A stretch of 8,563 nucleotides of DNA from a bacterium (GTDB lineage Bacteria; Patescibacteriota; Microgenomatia; Levybacterales; UBA12049). Shown here piece by piece: positions 5,428-8,563 of this stretch. Both the position numbers and the translations under genes were made by a program. Below the pieces are notes generated by a model. The model had not been told where the DNA came from. It made no database searches and saw only the letters and a program-made list of their open reading frames with translations. Each line of letters opens with the position of its first letter. Positions within the stretch are counted from its first letter, which is position 1. Location: contig JAKAMH010000035.1 of assembly GCA_021813005.1 (NCBI GenBank), forward strand, positions 1-8,563. Reading direction: 5' to 3'.

Positions 5428-6501
5428 TTATTGCCAGTATCGCCAAGTTGCATATTTTGCCAGGAGTGCTTCCTTAGTCACGTTTATAGGTGAAAGGCCA
5501 AGTGTCATTTCATATCCCGCGTCCAGCAGCTCTGAGGCCCAAAGATCACGATCGGTGATAGTCGGTGCCCCCAAAAGTACGGTGAGAATTTTTCTACCCC
5601 CCCGATTCGAAAGTACAATCATTGTCATCCCCGCCTGGACAGTATTGCCAATTTTTACTCCCTCTATATCAGGGTAAACATCGAGAAGGCCATTCCAGTT
5701 ATAAAGATCGAACTGCTTATGGTCTGCATTCTGAGATAAAAATAGGTAGTCGTGTGCCACTATTCTAGCCAAAAGCGGGTAAGTGGTGAGCGCATAGTGG
5801 GTTAGCTTGGCAAGATCCGAGGCGCTGCTATAGTTACCCGGACTGTCAAATCCCTCAGGGTTGGAGAAATGGGTGTGTGAGAGACCAAGAAGTTTCGCTT
5901 TTTCGTTCATCGCTCTTATAAATACACTACTATTATATGCCGTATCGACGCCATCTCTGAGTGCTTCCGCCGCGTCATTGGCAGAGGTCAGAAGCATGCC
6001 TTCCAAAAGCTCCTCTACCGTCATTCGTTGTCCGGGAATGACTCCTATCCTGGTCGCTTCCATAGATGCTGCCCTCTGTGTGATCCTAATCCGATCATCC
6101 GGTTTCATAAGATCAAGCGCAATGACAGCTGACATGAGTTTTGTTAGTGACGCGATAGGAAGCTCCTCTGAACTCTGCTCTCTGAAAAGCATCTCTCCTG
6201 TAGCATAGTCAACCACCACGTAGGCACGGGCATTTGCCGTATCTCCAGAAGCGTAAGCCGTTGACACAAGCGCTCCGGACCGAGACGGATGGATAGTGTA
6301 TGAGTCTCCCGGCTTGAGTAGCTTTACCACGCGTTGCCAAGTAGTTGCGGAGAGACTGGGAGAAGGCTGAGCATGTAGTTTCGGCAGTGGCAATGAAACT
6401 CCTACCTGCTTCAGTAGCATCATGACAAAAACGGCCAGAAAACTGCCAAAAAATATTTTCATTTGATATGGAGAGATTCTCAATATTTGCTTCATAAACA
6501 T
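5428..6501 (-). CDS. D-alanyl-D-alanine carboxypeptidase-like protein (peptidase S11, DacA type) with KIG motif
   Basis: A 357-residue serine-type DD-peptidase homologue that would trim pentapeptide stems of peptidoglycan outside the membrane. One hydrophobic segment at about 17-30 acts as signal or anchor; L-H-A/Q at about 44 is a possible cleavage site. Motif 1 is S118-L-T-K121, motif 2 is S173-A-N175. Motif 3, normally K-T-G, reads K283-I-G285, so the Thr that helps bind substrate is missing; activity may be altered. The rest follows S11 (V-V-D-Y-A-T-G-E, A-S-L-T-K-L-M, G-V-K-I-G-N-T, V-L-L-G-A). A longer frame begins at 6609 but would overlap the GH18 gene by 92 nt, and its extra residues look unrelated; ATG 6501 (or 6495) starts 16 bp after the GH18 stop. 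The Shine-Dalgarno is weak (AGGTGA at the GH18 stop, far upstream). Confidence 0.88.
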   Translation of the reverse strand: MFMKQILRISPYQMKIFFGSFLAVFVMMLLKQVGVSLPLPKLHAQPSPSLSATTWQRVVKLLKPGDSYTIHPSRSGALVSTAYASGDTANARAYVVVDYATGEMLFREQSSEELPIASLTKLMSAVIALDLMKPDDRIRITQRAASMEATRIGVIPGQRMTVEELLEGMLLTSANDAAEALRDGVDTAYNSSVFIRAMNEKAKLLGLSHTHFSNPEGFDSPGNYSSASDLAKLTHYALTTYPLLARIVAHDYLFLSQNADHKQFDLYNWNGLLDVYPDIEGVKIGNTVQAGMTMIVLSNRGGRKILTVLLGAPTITDRDLWASELLDAGYEMTLGLSPINVTKEALLAKYATWRYWQ

Positions 6502-6517
6502 CCGTCTTGTCGACGCG

Positions 6518-7879
6518 TCACCTGAGAATGCCGGTATTATCTGCGAGCTTGGTGCCAAAAGCGTTTTTAAGCGCAGCCCACAGCTCCTGTCTCCCGTCAT
6601 CAAAACCAAGCGCCCAGATGCCCACCCCGGCCAATTGTTTGCTCTTGGCGAATTCGTATTTCAACGAGAGAGATCTTGAATTATCGAGAAAGATCATCCT
6701 CCACGTGTTGGTTGAGGCGATATGGTACGCCTTCCAGCCGACCTCGCCAAGTGAGTCCCAGCCGGAGCGATACGAATCCACCCCCTCCATAGCTGGTGTT
6801 ATCTCAGCTGAAGCTGTTGAGTACGTTACCGCGTATGGTTGTCCCTTCCAGGAGTAATAAGGAAGCGTCTCAGATTTCACGCCTGGCGCATAGACCAGGT
6901 AGTTATAGCCGTAGTATGGCACTCCCAGGATAAGTTTTTTGGCGGGCATTAATTTCAGAAAATCTGCTACTGCAGTCGAGACATCATAGCTATACCTACC
7001 CTCCCGATACCCATAGAGCGGGTCGGTTGGAGTAGCGCTTTCAGAGCCGGCAACGGCAAAATCATATGCCATCATGAATACGCCGTCTGCAACTTGCCCG
7101 AGCTTCTGAATATCATAGAGATTTGGATTCTTCACCGATAAAGCGTATACGGAAACAGTCACGCGTCCTCCGGGAACTGCCCTATGAAGTTCACTTGTCA
7201 ATACGTCCACGAACGAGCTGAATTCATTGCGTTGCAACTGAGACACTCCGCCGCTGTACTCAAAATCGATATTAACGCCGTCTATTCCCCGTTTTTTAAC
7301 CAGCGAGACTACCTGACTGATTGCACGCTCCCGGGCAGACTGGCTATTGAGCAGAGCTTCAATTGACCAGTTATCCATCTGGGTGATGGTCAAAACTACA
7401 CTGGTGTTATGCTTGTGAGCCTTCGCAAAAAGAGAAGTCGCACTCCTTGACATAAATGACCTGTACCCCGAATCATCCGTTATAAGATTACCATCCGACC
7501 CTACACCAACGGAAAAGTAAGCAAGCGTTGTCAGTACGGAAAAATCAACGTTACTTAACTTTTGAAGCGTCCAATAGGGAGCAAAGCCAAAAACCTGATA
7601 CCCCTTTTTTGTATCAGCCAGGGGAGTAAGATTAACATCCGTCTTTGCTTGTGAGGAGACCAGCTTAGCCGCGTTTTGCCGGGCCACGTCATGTGTCAGG
7701 AAAAGTGAAATGATTGTAAGAAAAGCGACAAAAAATAATACCGGGAATCGAGAAAACGAGGAAAATCGAAGTGAATTTGGTGAAGTTTTCGTCCAAGATT
7801 CAAAATTTTTCGTACGAATTTTTTGTTTTATTTCCGCTGGCAGGGCATCAAGCATGGGCATGTGACAGCCCGTCTTCAT
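6518..7879 (-). CDS. Membrane-anchored glycoside hydrolase family 18 protein
   Basis: 453 residues. A cytoplasmic N-terminal stretch of about 44 residues is followed by one membrane helix (about 45-62) and an exported GH18 TIM barrel. The catalytic signature D-G-V-N-I-D-F-E spans 200-207 with E207 as proton donor; M-M-A-Y-D (269-273) and the final-strand G-I-W-A-L-G-F-D (420-427) are further family marks. GH18 enzymes cleave GlcNAc-containing polymers. In bacteria such anchored forms include peptidoglycan- or spore-cortex-type hydrolases as well as chitinases. Being first in a cluster with a DD-carboxypeptidase homologue and a class A PBP, a role in cell-wall remodelling is more likely than chitin use, but this is inference. 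Start 7879 fits the promoter at 7909-7936 (leader about 22 nt); Met7 and Met9 are alternatives and no Shine-Dalgarno is seen. Confidence 0.87.
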   Translation of the reverse strand: MKTGCHMPMLDALPAEIKQKIRTKNFESWTKTSPNSLRFSSFSRFPVLFFVAFLTIISLFLTHDVARQNAAKLVSSQAKTDVNLTPLADTKKGYQVFGFAPYWTLQKLSNVDFSVLTTLAYFSVGVGSDGNLITDDSGYRSFMSRSATSLFAKAHKHNTSVVLTITQMDNWSIEALLNSQSARERAISQVVSLVKKRGIDGVNIDFEYSGGVSQLQRNEFSSFVDVLTSELHRAVPGGRVTVSVYALSVKNPNLYDIQKLGQVADGVFMMAYDFAVAGSESATPTDPLYGYREGRYSYDVSTAVADFLKLMPAKKLILGVPYYGYNYLVYAPGVKSETLPYYSWKGQPYAVTYSTASAEITPAMEGVDSYRSGWDSLGEVGWKAYHIASTNTWRMIFLDNSRSLSLKYEFAKSKQLAGVGIWALGFDDGRQELWAALKNAFGTKLADNTGILR

Positions 7880-7908
7880 GGACTTTTACGACAGCGGCTG
7901 CGGGGCGG

Positions 7909-7936
7909 ATTATAACAAAAGATTTTATTTTGTCAA
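7909..7936 (-). promoter_or_regulatory. Sigma-70 type promoter of the GH18/carboxypeptidase/PBP cluster
   Basis: Minus-strand TTGACA (7936-7931), 16-bp spacer, TATAAT (7914-7909): both hexamers are exact consensus, and TG one base before the -10 makes it an extended -10. The predicted transcript starts near 7902, about 22 nt before the first ATG of the GH18 gene. Confidence 0.82.
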
Positions 7937-7965
7937 GTTTCAAAACAATTTGCAAGCAGAATGTG

Positions 7966-7982
7966 GTAAGAATCATGCAAGA
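7966..7982. repeat. 17-bp element, copy B, between divergent promoters
   Basis: An exact copy of 3170-3186 (GTAAGAATCATGCAAGA). Its centre (7974) is about 72 bp from the predicted GH18 start site and 71 bp from the predicted OmpR-type gene start site, so it sits midway between two divergent promoters. A further TGCAAG lies at 7951-7956. It is a candidate binding site for the response regulator encoded next to it. Confidence 0.5.
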
Positions 7983-8009
7983 AGTTCGTCCCTCTGCTTT
8001 GCAATTCAT

Positions 8010-8038
8010 TTGCTCCCGTCTTACATTCTTGCTATAAT
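8010..8038 (+). promoter_or_regulatory. Extended -10 promoter of the OmpR-type regulator gene
   Basis: TTGCTC (8010-8015), 17-bp spacer, TATAAT (8033-8038), with TG one base before the -10. Transcription should start near 8045, only about four bases before ATG 8049, and there is no Shine-Dalgarno, so the mRNA would be nearly leaderless. The spacer holds CTTACATTCTTGC, which on the other strand gives GCAAG and TGTAAG half-sites, hinting at autoregulation. Confidence 0.75.
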
Positions 8039-8048
8039 CCTCTGTGTT

Positions 8049-8563
8049 ATGACAAACACGATCCTGGTCGTAGAAGATGATAAAGGTTTGCAAAAATATC
8101 TTCGTGAACTCCTTCTCGACAACGGGTATTCCGTCCACACAGCAGGTGATGGCATCGAAGCGCTGAACTCATTTGCCAAGACCGAACCGGATCTTATCGT
8201 GCTTGACCTCGGCCTTCCCAATATGTCCGGAGAGGCAGTCTGCTCTGAAATAAGAAAAAAGAACAAGACGCTCCCGATAATCATTCTCACCGCCAAGGAC
8301 TCGATCAACGATGTTGTCCAGGGCCTTGGTCTCGGTGCGGATGATTATATCACCAAACCGTTTGTGGCAGATGAATTTCTGGCGAGGATCAAGGCTCGTC
8401 TCCGCAGGCAAGGCGGGGAGGATACCATACTGAAAGTCTCGGATCTGGAGCTGAACACAAAAACACTTGAGGTGAGACGAAACGGCACTCAGATCCAGCT
8501 CACTCCACAGGAGTTCAAGCTTCTACAGTATTTGATGAGCAACAAGGGGCGTATCCTCACAAG
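8049..8563 (+). CDS. OmpR/PhoB-family response regulator, 3' end cut by window edge
   Basis: 171 codons are visible with no stop. Residues 1-120 form a receiver domain: acidic pocket E9-D10-D11, phosphoacceptor D53 (I-V-L-D-L-G-L-P), switch T81 (L-T-A-K-D) and lysine K103 (Y-I-T-K-P-F). From about 128 an OmpR-type winged-helix domain begins (L-K-V-S-D-L-E-L-N), with L-T-P-Q-E-F-K-L-L-Q-Y-L-M before the cut. Most of the recognition helix lies outside the window. Such proteins bind direct-repeat DNA after phosphorylation by a histidine kinase, which often follows in the operon but cannot be seen here. It is divergent from the cell-wall cluster, and the shared intergenic region carries a direct-repeat element, so control of envelope genes and of itself is likely. 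Confidence 0.93.
   Translation, partial: MTNTILVVEDDKGLQKYLRELLLDNGYSVHTAGDGIEALNSFAKTEPDLIVLDLGLPNMSGEAVCSEIRKKNKTLPIIILTAKDSINDVVQGLGLGADDYITKPFVADEFLARIKARLRRQGGEDTILKVSDLELNTKTLEVRRNGTQIQLTPQEFKLLQYLMSNKGRILT

Noticed and set aside
6502..6609. 36-residue N-terminal extension of the DD-carboxypeptidase homologue
   Set aside because: It overlaps the end of the GH18 gene by 92 nt and does not resemble a signal sequence; ATG 6501 follows the GH18 stop.
5861..6857. Plus-strand ORFs of about 115 residues
   Set aside because: They are antisense to the carboxypeptidase and GH18 genes, whose catalytic motifs fix the true frames.
7848..8411. Minus-strand ORFs at the right end
   Set aside because: They run across the divergent promoters or antisense to the OmpR-type regulator.
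1..8563. tRNA, rRNA, CRISPR array or insertion sequence
   Set aside because: No cloverleaf, regularly spaced repeat array, transposase or terminal inverted repeats were seen on either strand.

Overview
The window looks like bacterial chromosome. It is compact, with short intergenic gaps, overlapping genes and several tiny ORFs. The gene content (class A PBP, DD-carboxypeptidase homologue, GH18 hydrolase, a MgtE-N/CBS protein beside an Nramp-like transporter) fits a small-genome bacterium. A member of the Patescibacteria/CPR, perhaps Microgenomates-like, is my best guess, but this is inferred from gene style and no 16S marker is present. TAG, TAA and TGA all end genes here, so the standard code applies.

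Left part (1-2329, + strand): a metal-ion module. A gene cut by the left edge encodes a PRC-barrel region, a MgtE intracellular N domain and CBS domains, with no channel domain. It is interrupted by an in-frame TAG at 322-324. It overlaps by 14 nt an Nramp-family transporter whose Shine-Dalgarno sequence lies inside the poly-Glu codons of the upstream gene. The soluble protein is probably a Mg/ATP-type sensor for the transporter.

Middle (2330-3055, - strand): a stand-alone CheY-like receiver (2699-3055), followed by two candidate microproteins: a 25-aa hydrophobic peptide (2492-2569) and a 49-aa basic peptide (2330-2479). Their stop and Shine-Dalgarno sequences overlap.

Right part (3200-7879, - strand): a cell-envelope cluster reading right to left. 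It holds a membrane-anchored GH18 hydrolase, a DacA-like DD-carboxypeptidase homologue with KIG in place of KTG, a 27-aa microprotein with an almost ideal Shine-Dalgarno sequence, and an intact bifunctional class A PBP. A near-consensus promoter (TTGACA-16-TATAAT) precedes the GH18 gene.

Right edge (8049-8563, + strand): the 5' part of an OmpR/PhoB-family response regulator, divergent from the envelope cluster, with an extended -10 promoter so close to the ATG that the mRNA should be almost leaderless.

The most interesting regulatory signal is an exact 17-bp sequence, GTAAGAATCATGCAAGA, found only twice by eye. One copy lies midway between the divergent GH18 and OmpR promoters; the other is upstream of the CheY-like gene. 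It is a direct repeat of two 6-mers with 11-bp period, the geometry of OmpR-family (for example WalR-type) operators. Related TGTAAR half-sites 22 bp apart lie upstream of the PBP gene. Together they suggest a small envelope regulon controlled by the adjacent response regulator.
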